This document shows, piece by piece, positions 34,833 through 44,206 of a DNA stretch of 54,062 nt (its first letter is position 1; each line of letters begins with the position of its first letter). A model generated the notes under the pieces. It searched no databases. It was not told the DNA's origin and worked only from the letters and a program-made list of their open reading frames with translations. Both the position numbers and the translations under genes were made by a program. Origin of the DNA: CAYXVF01 sp964468125 (GTDB taxonomy: Bacteria > Myxococcota > XYA12-FULL-58-9 > CAYXVF01); the NCBI GenBank assembly GCA_964468125.1, contig CAYXVF010000036.1, forward strand, positions 1-54,062, given 5' to 3'.

Positions 34833-37115
34833 ATGTACCGCACTGTTTGGATTGGGCTCGCCGGCGTGTCGAGCTTGTTCGTCGCGTGCAGCGAGTCGTC
34901 GACGACCGCTGTTTCAACGCATGCCTTCGAGATCGATCGCGATTGGCTCGAGCGCTACGCGCGGACTGGTCGGTTTCGGCACGGCGAGGTGCGCTCGCCC
35001 GTGTTCACCCCCGATGGTGGATCCGTGCTCTTTCTCCAATCTGGCCCGCGAGACCCGCACCAAAGCCTGCATCGCATCGACCTCGCCACCGGTACCGTGT
35101 CCACCGTCGTGACCGCGGACGCGCTACTCGGCGACGAAGAAAGCGACCTGAGTGACGCCGAGCTCGCGCGGCGAGAGCGCCAGCGCATAAAGGCTTCGGG
35201 GATCGTCTCCCTCGAGCTGACGCCTGAGGGCGATGCGGTGCTCGTGCCATTGAATGGCCGTGTCTTTCGTGTCGCGCTCGCTGACGGAAGCTCCGATGAG
35301 CTTTCTCTCTCTGGTGAAGGGGCACTGCTCGACCCGAGGCTCTCTCCCAACGGTCGCCACCTCGCCTACGTTCGGGATGACGGCTTCTACGTCTACGACT
35401 TCGACGGGCGCCGCTCTCGACGTTTGGTCAGCGCGGGAGAGGACGGTGTTTCCGTCGGGCTCGCGGAGTTTGTCGCACAGGAGGAGATGGATCGGGACCA
35501 CGGCTATTGGTGGTCGCCGGACAGCAAGACACTCGTCTACCAACGAACGGACGAGCGCACGGTAGCGACCCTTCATCGCGCATCCCTGAGCAAACCCGAC
35601 GCTGAATCTGTGGCCCAGCGCTACCCTCGGCCGGGGGCTGAGAATGCGAGCGTCGAGCTTTTTTTGATCTCCGTCTGGGGTGGGGCGAGCACGGCGGTGA
35701 AGTGGGACCGAGACGCTTACCCCTATGTCACCCGGGTGACCTGGAGTGACAACGCGCCGCTGACCGTCGTGGTTCAAAACCGCGAGCAAAAGAGCGTGGT
35801 GGTCCTCTCGGTGGACGAGCGTGGCAACACCCTCGAGCTCCATCGCGAAGCCGATCCCGCCTGGGTGGCGGTCGACTCCGCCGTTCCCGCCTGGCTCCCC
35901 AATGGAAGCGGTTTCCTCTGGTCGTCGGAACGCGACGGTGATTGGCAACTGGAGCTTCGAGAGCGAACCGGTGAGCTGACCCGGGTCTTGGTCCCCATGA
36001 ACTTGGGCTATCGGAAGCTCGTCGGATTGAGCCCGGAGGGCAAGAGCGTCGTGGTCAACGTGGGTCGAGACCCCACTTCTCAGAAGGTGGCGCGAGTTCA
36101 GCTTGCCGATGGATCGGTGACGTTGCTTCGCGAGCGAGAAGGTTTTCACGAGGCGCTCGCGGTGGGGCCAGGGGGCAGCTCGGTGGTTCGGTCTGAGACC
36201 CTGAGCACCCGCCCCATGGTGCGCGTGCTCGCTCAGAGCGGCGAGCGCATCCTGCCTTCCAAGGCGGAAGGGCCTGGAGAGATTCGAACGCGCATCCTGC
36301 AGCTCGAAGGCGAGCGCCGCTACTACGCCGCGGTCACCGTGCCGCCGGGGCTCGCGCCGGGCACCAAGCGCCCGGGCCTCTTTTATATCTACGGCGGTCC
36401 CACGAGCGTCACCGTCGAGCGCCGCAGCTCGCGAGTGTTACTCGACCAGTGGTTCGCCCGCGCCGGTTTCGTCGTATTTCGCATCGATGCGCGCGGCACG
36501 CCGCGACGGGGTAGCGCCTGGAATCGAGCGATCAAGGACGACCTGTTCAGCGCTCCTCTCGCGGACTATGTGGAGGCGGTCGGCCTCCTGTCTGCGGCCG
36601 TGCCCGAGCTCGACGTCGAACGCATTGGGGTATACGGCTGGTCCTTTGGCGGTTACGCGACGGCGATGGCCTTGATGCGGGCACCCGAGACCTTCCACGC
36701 GGGGATGGCGGGTGCGCCGGTCGTCGATTGGGCGGACTACGACACGCACTACACCGAGCGATACCTCGGAGTACCGCAGGACGTCGGAACGGACCCGGCC
36801 TATCGCGTCAGCAACGTGCTCACCTACGCCGACGATTTAGCCCGCCCCCTGATGCTCGTTCACGGCACTTCCGACGACAATGTCTTCTTCCTCCACACGA
36901 TCAAACTCAGTGATCGGCTCACGAGGAATGCCATCTTGCACCGAGTGGTCCCGCTCGCGAATGAAACCCATGGGGTCAAGGATCCAGAGCGACTCGCGGG
37001 GCTCTATCTCTCCGCCGTGCGCTTCTTCCAGGAGGCACTCGCGGAGCCTGAGCGGTTGCCTTCAAAGGAGCAGCGTGAAACGAGTGCCGCCCTCACCGGT
37101 CTCAAAACGGACTGA
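34833..37115 (+). CDS. S9 family lipoprotein dipeptidyl peptidase (DPP IV-like)
   Basis: The 760-residue serine peptidase has a lipobox at LFVAC (Cys19). An N-terminal beta-propeller (about 70-480) follows, then an alpha/beta-hydrolase domain. The catalytic triad is Ser604 (GWSFGGY), Asp681 (HGTSDDN) and His713 (NETHG). The propeller carries the substrate-amino-group Glu pair in VAQEEMDRDHGYWWSPD, which is diagnostic for DPP IV. It probably releases X-Pro dipeptides outside the cytoplasm. A -10-like TATAGG ends eight bases before the ATG. Its 3' end overlaps the convergent histidine kinase gene by 54 bp. Confidence 0.92.
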   Translation: MYRTVWIGLAGVSSLFVACSESSTTAVSTHAFEIDRDWLERYARTGRFRHGEVRSPVFTPDGGSVLFLQSGPRDPHQSLHRIDLATGTVSTVVTADALLGDEESDLSDAELARRERQRIKASGIVSLELTPEGDAVLVPLNGRVFRVALADGSSDELSLSGEGALLDPRLSPNGRHLAYVRDDGFYVYDFDGRRSRRLVSAGEDGVSVGLAEFVAQEEMDRDHGYWWSPDSKTLVYQRTDERTVATLHRASLSKPDAESVAQRYPRPGAENASVELFLISVWGGASTAVKWDRDAYPYVTRVTWSDNAPLTVVVQNREQKSVVVLSVDERGNTLELHREADPAWVAVDSAVPAWLPNGSGFLWSSERDGDWQLELRERTGELTRVLVPMNLGYRKLVGLSPEGKSVVVNVGRDPTSQKVARVQLADGSVTLLREREGFHEALAVGPGGSSVVRSETLSTRPMVRVLAQSGERILPSKAEGPGEIRTRILQLEGERRYYAAVTVPPGLAPGTKRPGLFYIYGGPTSVTVERRSSRVLLDQWFARAGFVVFRIDARGTPRRGSAWNRAIKDDLFSAPLADYVEAVGLLSAAVPELDVERIGVYGWSFGGYATAMALMRAPETFHAGMAGAPVVDWADYDTHYTERYLGVPQDVGTDPAYRVSNVLTYADDLARPLMLVHGTSDDNVFFLHTIKLSDRLTRNAILHRVVPLANETHGVKDPERLAGLYLSAVRFFQEALAEPERLPSKEQRETSAALTGLKTD

Positions 37116-38618
37116 GCCGCCGCGGCCCTCGGCTACCGCCTTGACCATCGCTAGGCCCAGTCCGCTGCCACCGCGATCGCGCTCGGTGGTGAAGAAGCGC
37201 TCGAAGATCTTCTCTTGATTGGCCGGGCTGATGCCTGGCCCTCGATCGACCACGTCGACCCGCAGCCGGCCTCGTTCCTCGGAGGTCGTCACCCGAACCG
37301 GCTCGTCGCCACCGTGTCTCACGGCGTTTTCGACCAGATTGCTCACCGCGGACATGAGGTGGTCAGGTTGGATCCTCACACGTCTTGGCTCCTGACCGAG
37401 CTCGAGCACGACCTGCGGATAGCGGGCGCAGAGCTGCTCAAAGAAGCTCTGCACGTCGACGTCTTCCTCTCTTTCTCGGTCCGCATTCTCCAAACGGGCG
37501 AGCTCGAGAAGACGCCCCACGAGCTGCTCCATGCGTTGTGCGTCTTCGTCGATGTTCGCGAGAAAACGGGCCCGTTGCTCGTCCGGCATGCTCTGCCATT
37601 TCTCGCGCAACAACTCAGTGGCGCCACGGACGCCGGTGAGCGGCGTTTTGAGCTCGTGGGAAACGTTGCTGGCAAACTCGCTGATGTAGCGGGCGCGTTC
37701 CTGAAGTCGACTCGTCATCGTGTCGAAGGCTTCGCCTAGGACCATGATCTCGTGGGGCGCCCAGCCGAGGTCACGGGGGGCGACGGGGTCACCGTCGGCG
37801 ATCGCCTTCGCGCGGCGCGTGAGTCGCTGGAGTGGCGAAGCGATGGCGCGCGCGGAGACGAGGGAAATCCCGAGCAGGAGGGCAGCGGTGATCGCCGCCA
37901 CGGCTATCAAGCCACGACGGTTGAGCCACAGGGAGGTGAGCGCGTCGAGGCTCGTGCGCGAGAGTCGAACGATGCCGATCACTCGATCCTCCTCGAATAC
38001 CGGCAAAGCGGTGAAAATGCGGATCTCCCCTCGGCGGCGCACCTCGCTCACCGAAGGTTTGGGCTCATCGCTGATGCGTTGGCGGGCTCGCGCGCTGTAG
38101 CTCCCCCGAATGGCCGCGCGCACCTCGGGGAGCTCGCCGAGACACAGACCGTGCTCACTTCGCGTCGTGGCAACGACGCAGCCGCGTGGATCGAGGATGC
38201 GAATCGCCGAGAGGTTGAAGACCTGCGTTCGCTGCAGGAGCGGCTCGATGCGACGCCCCGCCTCCAGCACTTCCGGGTCGAAGCTTTCTGCTTGCGCCGT
38301 GACCTTCGGCTGGGGAGGCAGGACTCGCGTGGTGAGGTCGATCACCGGCTCGATCGGAATGTAGCGTTGCTCGGCCCGCCCCGGCGGGCGGATCGCGTCC
38401 AGATTGCCCTGGCCACGCACTTCGTAGAGGGTCTGGCGCCACTGCTCTCCGATGACGACCGACTGGGCGATGAGCTGCCGTTCGGTTTGTCGCAGGAGAT
38501 AGGTGTCGTAGATCCGCTGGGTCAGGAATGCGACGAGCGGCACCGCCAGCGCGAAGACACTGACTCCTAAGAGAAGCCAGCGAAGGCTCGGAAGGCGGCG
38601 ATAGGATGTGCTGCTCAT
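37062..38618 (-). CDS. Sensor histidine kinase with HAMP domain
   Basis: The 518-residue kinase has membrane helices at about 13-32 and 235-256, enclosing a periplasmic sensor of about 200 residues. HAMP follows, then the dimerisation domain with the phospho-acceptor His321 (NVSHELKTPL) and an ATP-binding domain with NLVENAVRHGG, DRGPGI and GGSGLGLAMVKA. The sensor contains a PDC-like end (RILDPRGCVVATT, then GIVRLSRTSLD). The layout resembles ChvG/CreC-type kinases. It follows the kelch lipoprotein gene by 16 bp and likely pairs with the response regulator at 42370-43065. Confidence 0.92.
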   Translation of the reverse strand: MSSTSYRRLPSLRWLLLGVSVFALAVPLVAFLTQRIYDTYLLRQTERQLIAQSVVIGEQWRQTLYEVRGQGNLDAIRPPGRAEQRYIPIEPVIDLTTRVLPPQPKVTAQAESFDPEVLEAGRRIEPLLQRTQVFNLSAIRILDPRGCVVATTRSEHGLCLGELPEVRAAIRGSYSARARQRISDEPKPSVSEVRRRGEIRIFTALPVFEEDRVIGIVRLSRTSLDALTSLWLNRRGLIAVAAITAALLLGISLVSARAIASPLQRLTRRAKAIADGDPVAPRDLGWAPHEIMVLGEAFDTMTSRLQERARYISEFASNVSHELKTPLTGVRGATELLREKWQSMPDEQRARFLANIDEDAQRMEQLVGRLLELARLENADREREEDVDVQSFFEQLCARYPQVVLELGQEPRRVRIQPDHLMSAVSNLVENAVRHGGDEPVRVTTSEERGRLRVDVVDRGPGISPANQEKIFERFFTTERDRGGSGLGLAMVKAVAEGRGGSVRFETGEGGTRFTLLL

Positions 38619-38634
38619 CCGCGCCCCCCAGCCG

Positions 38635-41600
38635 TCACTGCGCCAGACGGTAGCGGACGGTTAGGGAGACTGACTCGGTCGCAACCTGTGCGGGAGTGCT
38701 CGGGCCGCCGTTCGCAGCTCGAGGACGTAGGGACAAAATGATGTCCCGGGTTGGGCCCACGGGCAGCTCGTCGAGCGGTCTCGTGACAGGCGCAAGTGCG
38801 CTCGACCAGCGAAGCGTCGATGGCGACTCGAGTGGTGCTTCGTGAGCTACGAGCCCTTCGAATCTCCGACCGGTCCAGAGCCTGAGCGCGCAGCCGTCGG
38901 ACGGGTCAGGCGCCTCTCCGTGGCACCCCGCATTCCAGGACGCATCGAGCTCCAACACTGCGGCATCTTCTGGGATTGTCGCGCTCGCGAGATTGAACCG
39001 GACCAGATGCTCCGGTCGTTTGGTACCGGCCGTGTGAAGGACCCAGGTGTCTCGGTCTCCTCCCGCTCCGCCGAAGACCAACAACGGTGAGTCCATGCGC
39101 CCGACCATGAGCGGATCGAGGGTGGGCATCGGTTGTCCCGAGCCGTGCGGATCGCCGAGGTCGACAGAGCGCCAAGCAGCGCCATCCCAGTATCTGAGGC
39201 TATTTGTAAGGGGAGGCGCCGAGCCCGAGACGCACTCGTTGTTGTTCGTGCCTCCGAAACGCCAGTAGGTGGCGCCCAACGGGTCGTAGGTCAGGCCAAC
39301 GGACACCGTGTTGACGAAAGCACCGTCTAGGACGAGGGGCCAAGTGGAATCTCCGTAGGATCGCACATCGCTCTCGCTGCAGCTCCGTGGAGTGTCGCTC
39401 GGGACGACCTTCTGCGTGACCGTTTCGACGAAGAGAAACACATCGCTACTCGAGTAGGCAGCTTCCGCCCGGTTGGCGCCGCTCATGGCCGGGGTGCACG
39501 AGGCGCTCGGGCAGAGGACGCTCCAGCTGCTCCCGTCAAAACGCCAGGTGGAATTGGCGTCGCTCTCGACGTCCGCTCCATCGATTACGACCAGTCCGTC
39601 GCCGCCTGGCTCGGGAATGAGCGTGGCGCCGACCGATCGAGTGGGGCCACAGTCGCTGCACACAGGGGCGAAGATTCGACCGTCGCGGTTGTACGTCCAG
39701 GTTCGACGCACGGGCGTGTCGCTTAGACTGAAGCCCTCGTGGTAAACCATCTGACCGGCGTCGACTCGATAGCCAAAGGCGGCCTCGCGGTTCGCCGAGG
39801 GCGCACACCCGGAGCATTCTCGGGTCCAGATGGCGTGGAAGCGCCAGACCGCTCTGCCCTCGGCTGGAATCGTCAGGACCGATGCATCGCTAGGGTCGTA
39901 GATCGCGGCCCCGCCCGCCTCAGCGGAGGGCGTCGTGTCGGTGGTTTGACCCCATCGCTCGCCGTCGAAGTAGTAGCGAGGCGCGCTGTCGAAGAAGCTT
40001 TCGCCTCCGAGCAAATGAAGACCGCCGGAGCCGTCAGCGATCAACGGGCCCGATTCAACGCTCACGGGGAGGCCGTCCGGGACATCGCAAACGAAGGTGT
40101 TACACGGGTCGAAGAAGTCGGTGCAGCCACTCGCTGTCCGGTTGGTGCAAACTTCGGGGCTGATGCAGGTCCAACGCTCGCCGTCGAAGCTCCAGAGGTC
40201 GTGAAAGCTTGGGTCACCGAAAGGGCAGGAGCTCTTCGGATCGACTCCGCCAAAGAGCAGGAGCCGCTTTCCATTTGCATCATAGGTGAATGCTGCGGCT
40301 CTCCGAAGTGCTGGGGCGTCGAGGGAGCAGGCGTCGGTGCACGCTGGCTCCCAGGCGCCGTTTCGAAGGCGCCAGAGCGCTCTATCGGGGGCTTCATCAC
40401 TGAGCCATTCGTCTGGACCCCAAAGGAAGAGTGTGGACGTTTCCGTGTCGTAGGCGATCGGCGACGAGGTCGTTCCGTTGGGCGAGCTCGATACACAGGT
40501 CGCGTCGCACTCTGCACGAAGCCAGTCGTCGTCTTCGAGATGCCAGCGAGTCGTTGCATCTTCAAAGGCTGATATTGCGCGTAGCTGTTCATCCCAGAAC
40601 AGCTGTGCACCGCGACCGGGACTTCCATCCCCCCGTCCGTCGCTGACGCTCTTCCTAATGTAAAACGAGCCCGCGCCGTCGTACTCCCAATAGGTTCCGT
40701 CTCCGTCGACCCCGAGAATCGGGACACCGCGCGTGGGATCAAAAACGAGGCTGAGATCGCTGGCCGCTGGTGGCCCTTCACCGCCCGCGAGACGTGGGGT
40801 AATCCGTCGGTACGCGTTGTTTCGGATTTCCCAAAGCTCGTCGGAAGGTGGTGGTCCTCCCTCGAATGAGAGCTCCTGCCCGCCATAGAGGATGACGACA
40901 TCGCGCAGTGGGTCGTAGACGGCGGCGGAATTGGTCCTCCGCTCCGGTTGCTCCGCCGATTGCACGCGCTCGAAGCTCGGGCGACCGGTCGTGACGAACG
41001 CATTCTCATCGTCGACGCCGATTCCCTGCGCAGCGCCTACTTCGTCTTCCCCAAAGATCTGTGCGGCTGGGCTGTCCACAAAGCGCGTCAGGAAACGATG
41101 GGGATTCTGCACGACGCTTCCCGCGACCTTGCCAACGAGCGTCGCTTGCCATTCGATGTCGCGAACGCCTCGAACCGCGCTCGCGTTCCCGGCGCGATCG
41201 ACCGTCTGAACGAACAGGCGGGGTCGGTCGATGGTGCGGAGGTCGAGCGGCGCTCCGTCGGTGTTCTGCCGGGTGTCGAATCGCGAGATCTCACGCTCTC
41301 CGGCGTCATCGGCGTAGGCGATCAGGATCGCATCGGTCTCGAGGGCGCCCTCGGTCAACGAGAGCAGGGAGCGCGACTCGCCGCCGCTACTGTCCCCCCA
41401 GGGAGCTCTAATGAAACGAACAGCATCGGCTTCGTCGACGTTGGGCGGTTCCGGGGGAGTGAGATCGACCGTCAGGGTCAGGGGCGCGCCGTCGGGTCCG
41501 ATGAGGGTCGAGAGTGACTGATTGCCCGCGAGGTCGCGGAGCTCCGCGGCCACGGTGTAGGTGCCATCCACGGGGCTCGAGCGCGACTCATCGACGACGA

Positions 41601-42306
41601 GAATCTTCGATTCCGCGTCGTTGTTCCGGGCCGTGAACAGGAGCCCCGCATCCGACGGACTCTGGTTCTCGTCGAGAAAGACCAGGGTCGCCTCGCTTGG
41701 CTCTGACGCGATGAAGCTCAGCTCGAGGTCCGTTGACCTCTTCCATGCGTCGACCTCGCGCAGCGGATTGCTTTCCGGATCCGGCGTCAGGATGATTCGG
41801 GCCGTCTCCGCGAGTGGTTGAGGGGGGACACTGTCGACCACGACTGTTTCATCTCTCGCGCCCTCGAATCGATTCCCGCTCTCATCCACGAGCGTGAGGA
41901 GGATCGAGTAGGGACCATCGGGCAAACGCGCGGTTGTCGCATCGACGAGAGGGAGGCCACGAAAGACGTAGGTGCGCGGGCCGGTTTGCTCGCTCTGAAG
42001 CGGAAGCTCTGTGACTCCGTTCGACAGCCGTGCGGAGGGTGGGGCACCCAGCGCCTCGTTGACCGTGAGAGTGACTTCGAGCTCACGCCCGACTCCGAGG
42101 GCGCGCGGGGTGGCCGTGAACGCCTCAACCGTAGGGGCCTCGAAGTCGAGATTGTCCTCCGGTTGGCAAAGCGAGGAGTTCGGATTGCAAACAAAGCCCG
42201 AAGGGCAGGACTCACCGTCGGTGCATCGAATGCTCGCGTCTGACGGAACGCCCGTGCTGCTCGTACAGGCGCAGCACAGGAGCAGCGTTGCTGCGATCTT
42301 TCTCAT
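38635..42306 (-). CDS. Very large kelch-repeat lipoprotein
   Basis: The 1223-residue product begins with a lipoprotein-type signal (Cys11, 12, 14), then a Cys-rich EGF-like segment with the CPSGFVCNPNSSLCQP motif. Two or three Ig-like sandwich segments with VDSVPPQPL or VDLTPPEPPN joints follow. About ten kelch-type blades (about 470-1110) have repeats such as AAVYDPLRDVVILYGG and KRLLLFGG. The last 110 residues form another beta-rich module. Surface attachment to the outer membrane is likely; the ligand is unknown. It lies between a response regulator (63 bp upstream) and its likely kinase (16 bp downstream). A GATAAC-like -10 ends eight bases before its ATG. Confidence 0.85.
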   Translation of the reverse strand: MRKIAATLLLCCACTSSTGVPSDASIRCTDGESCPSGFVCNPNSSLCQPEDNLDFEAPTVEAFTATPRALGVGRELEVTLTVNEALGAPPSARLSNGVTELPLQSEQTGPRTYVFRGLPLVDATTARLPDGPYSILLTLVDESGNRFEGARDETVVVDSVPPQPLAETARIILTPDPESNPLREVDAWKRSTDLELSFIASEPSEATLVFLDENQSPSDAGLLFTARNNDAESKILVVDESRSSPVDGTYTVAAELRDLAGNQSLSTLIGPDGAPLTLTVDLTPPEPPNVDEADAVRFIRAPWGDSSGGESRSLLSLTEGALETDAILIAYADDAGEREISRFDTRQNTDGAPLDLRTIDRPRLFVQTVDRAGNASAVRGVRDIEWQATLVGKVAGSVVQNPHRFLTRFVDSPAAQIFGEDEVGAAQGIGVDDENAFVTTGRPSFERVQSAEQPERRTNSAAVYDPLRDVVILYGGQELSFEGGPPPSDELWEIRNNAYRRITPRLAGGEGPPAASDLSLVFDPTRGVPILGVDGDGTYWEYDGAGSFYIRKSVSDGRGDGSPGRGAQLFWDEQLRAISAFEDATTRWHLEDDDWLRAECDATCVSSSPNGTTSSPIAYDTETSTLFLWGPDEWLSDEAPDRALWRLRNGAWEPACTDACSLDAPALRRAAAFTYDANGKRLLLFGGVDPKSSCPFGDPSFHDLWSFDGERWTCISPEVCTNRTASGCTDFFDPCNTFVCDVPDGLPVSVESGPLIADGSGGLHLLGGESFFDSAPRYYFDGERWGQTTDTTPSAEAGGAAIYDPSDASVLTIPAEGRAVWRFHAIWTRECSGCAPSANREAAFGYRVDAGQMVYHEGFSLSDTPVRRTWTYNRDGRIFAPVCSDCGPTRSVGATLIPEPGGDGLVVIDGADVESDANSTWRFDGSSWSVLCPSASCTPAMSGANRAEAAYSSSDVFLFVETVTQKVVPSDTPRSCSESDVRSYGDSTWPLVLDGAFVNTVSVGLTYDPLGATYWRFGGTNNNECVSGSAPPLTNSLRYWDGAAWRSVDLGDPHGSGQPMPTLDPLMVGRMDSPLLVFGGAGGDRDTWVLHTAGTKRPEHLVRFNLASATIPEDAAVLELDASWNAGCHGEAPDPSDGCALRLWTGRRFEGLVAHEAPLESPSTLRWSSALAPVTRPLDELPVGPTRDIILSLRPRAANGGPSTPAQVATESVSLTVRYRLAQ

Positions 42307-42314
42307 GGCGTTTT

Positions 42315-42345
42315 GTTATCATCGCTCCGGGCGTAGGACGAGCAA
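42315..42345 (-). promoter_or_regulatory. Possible internal promoter before kelch lipoprotein
   Basis: On the minus strand TTGCTC (42345-42340) is followed after 19 bp by GATAAC (42320-42315), with the ATG eight bases further on. The spacing is long and the -35 weak, so this is tentative. Confidence 0.25.
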
Positions 42346-42369
42346 GACTGGGGTGAAGCGGCCGCGACG

Positions 42370-43065
42370 TCAGATGCTCTCGCGAATCCGGTAGCCTACT
42401 CCATAAACCGTCTCCACCGGGTCGCCGCCAGCGGTGGCGAGCTTTTTGCGAATGCGACGAACGTGGCTGTCGACGGTGCGGTCCGTGATCACGTGTCCGT
42501 GCCCGTAGGCGCGGTCGACCAGCTCGTCGCGACTGAAGACGCGACCTGGGGTGTTCAACATCGCGCGTAGGAGCGCAAACTCAGTGACAGTCAGGATGAT
42601 CTTTTCGTCGTTCCAGCGGCACTCGTAGCGCTCTGTGTCCATGACGAGAGGTCCGTGCCGCAAGGATGAGGGCTGGGAGGGACGGGTCTGGACGCGAGTC
42701 TCCTCGATCCGCCGAAAGACCGCGCGGATTCGGGCGACGAGCTCGCGAGGGCTGAACGGTTTCGTGATGTAGTCGTCGGCGCCAAGCTCAAGGCCTAGAA
42801 CCCGGTCGAGCTCATCGTCTCGGCTCGATAGGAAGATCACCGGCACCGTACTCTGGCCCCGGATCTTCCGGCAGACCGTCAATCCATCGTCTTCGGGCAT
42901 GATGATGTCGAGGACGAGAAGATCCACGCCCCCTTGCGCAAACAGCTGGAGGGCCGCTGCACCGTTTTCCGCCTCGCGAACGCGGTAGCCCGCGTCGGTG
43001 AGAGCGTAGCGCACGACCTCGCGAATGTTGCGGTCATCATCGACGACGAGAATGGTCTCGCTCAT
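42370..43065 (-). CDS. OmpR/PhoB-type response regulator
   Basis: The 231-residue regulator has a receiver domain (1-120) with acidic pocket VVDDDRN, phospho-acceptor Asp53 (LVLDIIMPEDDG) and Lys in TKPFS. A winged-helix domain (about 135-231) follows, containing LTVTEFALLRAML, RTVDSHVRRIRKKL and a GVGYRI end. It is the first gene of a three-gene operon with the kelch lipoprotein and the histidine kinase. A long frame to 43320 upstream is not supported; the ATG at 43065 begins the family homology. Confidence 0.92.
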   Translation of the reverse strand: MSETILVVDDDRNIREVVRYALTDAGYRVREAENGAAALQLFAQGGVDLLVLDIIMPEDDGLTVCRKIRGQSTVPVIFLSSRDDELDRVLGLELGADDYITKPFSPRELVARIRAVFRRIEETRVQTRPSQPSSLRHGPLVMDTERYECRWNDEKIILTVTEFALLRAMLNTPGRVFSRDELVDRAYGHGHVITDRTVDSHVRRIRKKLATAGGDPVETVYGVGYRIRESI

Positions 43066-43177
43066 GGCTGTGGTGGGAGCGCTGGCCCCCGGGCTCCTGT
43101 GCAGCATCGTCCGTGAGCATGCCCTGAGACTCAAGCTCCGGGGGGCTTTGCACGAAAATTGCGCGAAATCGCCGCGG

Positions 43178-43465
43178 TCAGCGCTCCAGTTTGCCCGCGC
43201 GTTTGCTGCTCTCACGCTTTGAGAGCGCCTTGGGGAGCTTCGCGCCCACGGCGTAGTCGACGATCCCGCGTTGCGATTTCTCCGTGTCGACCCGCTTGAA
43301 CCATCGGGGCCCCTCGCCACGGTCCACGCCTACCACCGGGGCTTTGCACACCTTTTGGCAGCCGACGATCTTCACGCTGGCCGTGTTTCGGAGAGCGTCG
43401 AGGGTGTCGCGGCTGAGCGCTCTTTTCCGGCAATCCTTGCCCATGCACACGTAAATCTTCGCCAT
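43178..43465 (-). CDS. Thioredoxin-fold 2Fe-2S ferredoxin-like protein
   Basis: The 95-residue protein has the pattern of the thioredoxin-like [2Fe-2S] ferredoxins: an N-terminal strand with CMGKDCRKR (two Cys), then CQKVCKAPVVGV (two Cys) about 30 residues later, and a predicted helix between. The last 20 residues are a basic tail (KRESSKRAGKLER). Such small ferredoxins pass electrons in assembly or redox pathways, but no partner is certain here. It is divergent from the ferritin-like gene across a 127-bp AT-richer spacer, which suggests iron-linked shared control. Confidence 0.78.
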   Translation of the reverse strand: MAKIYVCMGKDCRKRALSRDTLDALRNTASVKIVGCQKVCKAPVVGVDRGEGPRWFKRVDTEKSQRGIVDYAVGAKLPKALSKRESSKRAGKLER

Positions 43466-43524
43466 TACGCTCCCTCCCCATGCGAACGAAAATGCGTCGC
43501 AGTCTCTGAAAAATCAAATAATTT

Positions 43525-43542
43525 CAAGGGGTTTGCCCCTTG
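43525..43542. other. Perfect hairpin in the ferredoxin/ferritin divergent spacer
   Basis: CAAGGGG and CCCCTTG form a perfect 7-bp stem with loop TTTG. On the minus strand it is followed by an AT-rich stretch (TTATTTGATTTTT), unusual in this GC-rich DNA. It could terminate a minus-strand transcript entering the spacer or mark a promoter region. Confidence 0.45.
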
Positions 43543-43592
43543 ACCGGAGACTTCTCCTGCACATCTTGGGTAGAGAAGAGAGGAAAACAGAA

Positions 43593-44045
43593 ATGGAAAA
43601 CAGAAAAGCGATCATCGACACCCTAAATGAAGCGATCGAGGTGGAGCGCACCCTCGCCCTGCAGTGCGAGTACCAGGCGCTGACCGTCCGTGGACTGTGG
43701 CGCGCGACGTACCACGGCTTTTTCATGGAGCTGGCGGATGAAGCCCGCGACCATGCGCGAAAGTTCGGGCAGAAAGTCGCCGGCCTCGGCGGGAACCCGA
43801 GCACCGCGGTGGGGGCGATCAAGCAAGCGGCCGATGTCTTCGACATGCTCGACCTCGATCTCGACCTCGAGCGCAGGGCGCTCGCCACCTACGAACGCGC
43901 ATTGGCCTTGGCCGCGAACGACACGGCGCTGCGCAACATGCTCGAGGACCACATCGAGGCCGAAACGCTGCACATCGAAGAGCTCGAACGCGTCGCCCAG
44001 CGCCCCGACGAAGCGAAACAACCGCTCGTGCGCCGGGTCGGCTGA
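43593..44045 (+). CDS. Ferritin-like diiron protein (bacterioferritin/Dps type)
   Basis: The 150-residue four-helix protein has ligand motifs EVERT in helix A, DEARDHARKF (Glu/His pair) in helix B, and AETLHIEELE (Glu/His pair) in helix D. This pattern fits bacterioferritin or a Dps-like ferritin that stores iron and detoxifies it. It lacks an obvious heme-ligand Met in the usual place, but alignment would be needed to be sure. The start at 43593 follows a purine-rich GAGAGGA. It lies 161 bp upstream of the Fur-family regulator gene on the same strand. Confidence 0.8.
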   Translation: MENRKAIIDTLNEAIEVERTLALQCEYQALTVRGLWRATYHGFFMELADEARDHARKFGQKVAGLGGNPSTAVGAIKQAADVFDMLDLDLDLERRALATYERALALAANDTALRNMLEDHIEAETLHIEELERVAQRPDEAKQPLVRRVG

Positions 44046-44095
44046 AGCGTCTCGACAACGCCGCGCCGCCAGAAACGAGATGACCATGCCTCAGA

Positions 44096-44165
44096 CTATT
44101 GAGAGTGATTCTTGATCGCAATAGTTCGGGAAGCCTTTTGCTTCCCGAACTGCGATTCTTGAGCG
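44096..44165 (+). promoter_or_regulatory. Compound repeat and hairpin element upstream of fur-like gene
   Basis: The element has three nested parts. An inverted repeat CTATTG...CAATAG spans 44096-44124 (17-bp centre). A perfect 11-bp hairpin has arms 44124-44134 and 44140-44150 with loop CTTTT. It is extended by ATCGCA/TGCGAT (44115-44120 and 44151-44156) across a 3-nt bulge. A direct repeat GATTCTTGATCG/GATTCTTGAGCG lies at 44107-44118 and 44154-44165. No T-tract follows. It probably acts as a metal-regulator operator, a 3' stabiliser of the ferritin mRNA, or both. Confidence 0.65.
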
Positions 44166-44206
44166 TTCGTCGGCGTCGCGCTATCTCGCACAGCAGGGGG
44201 GAATGG

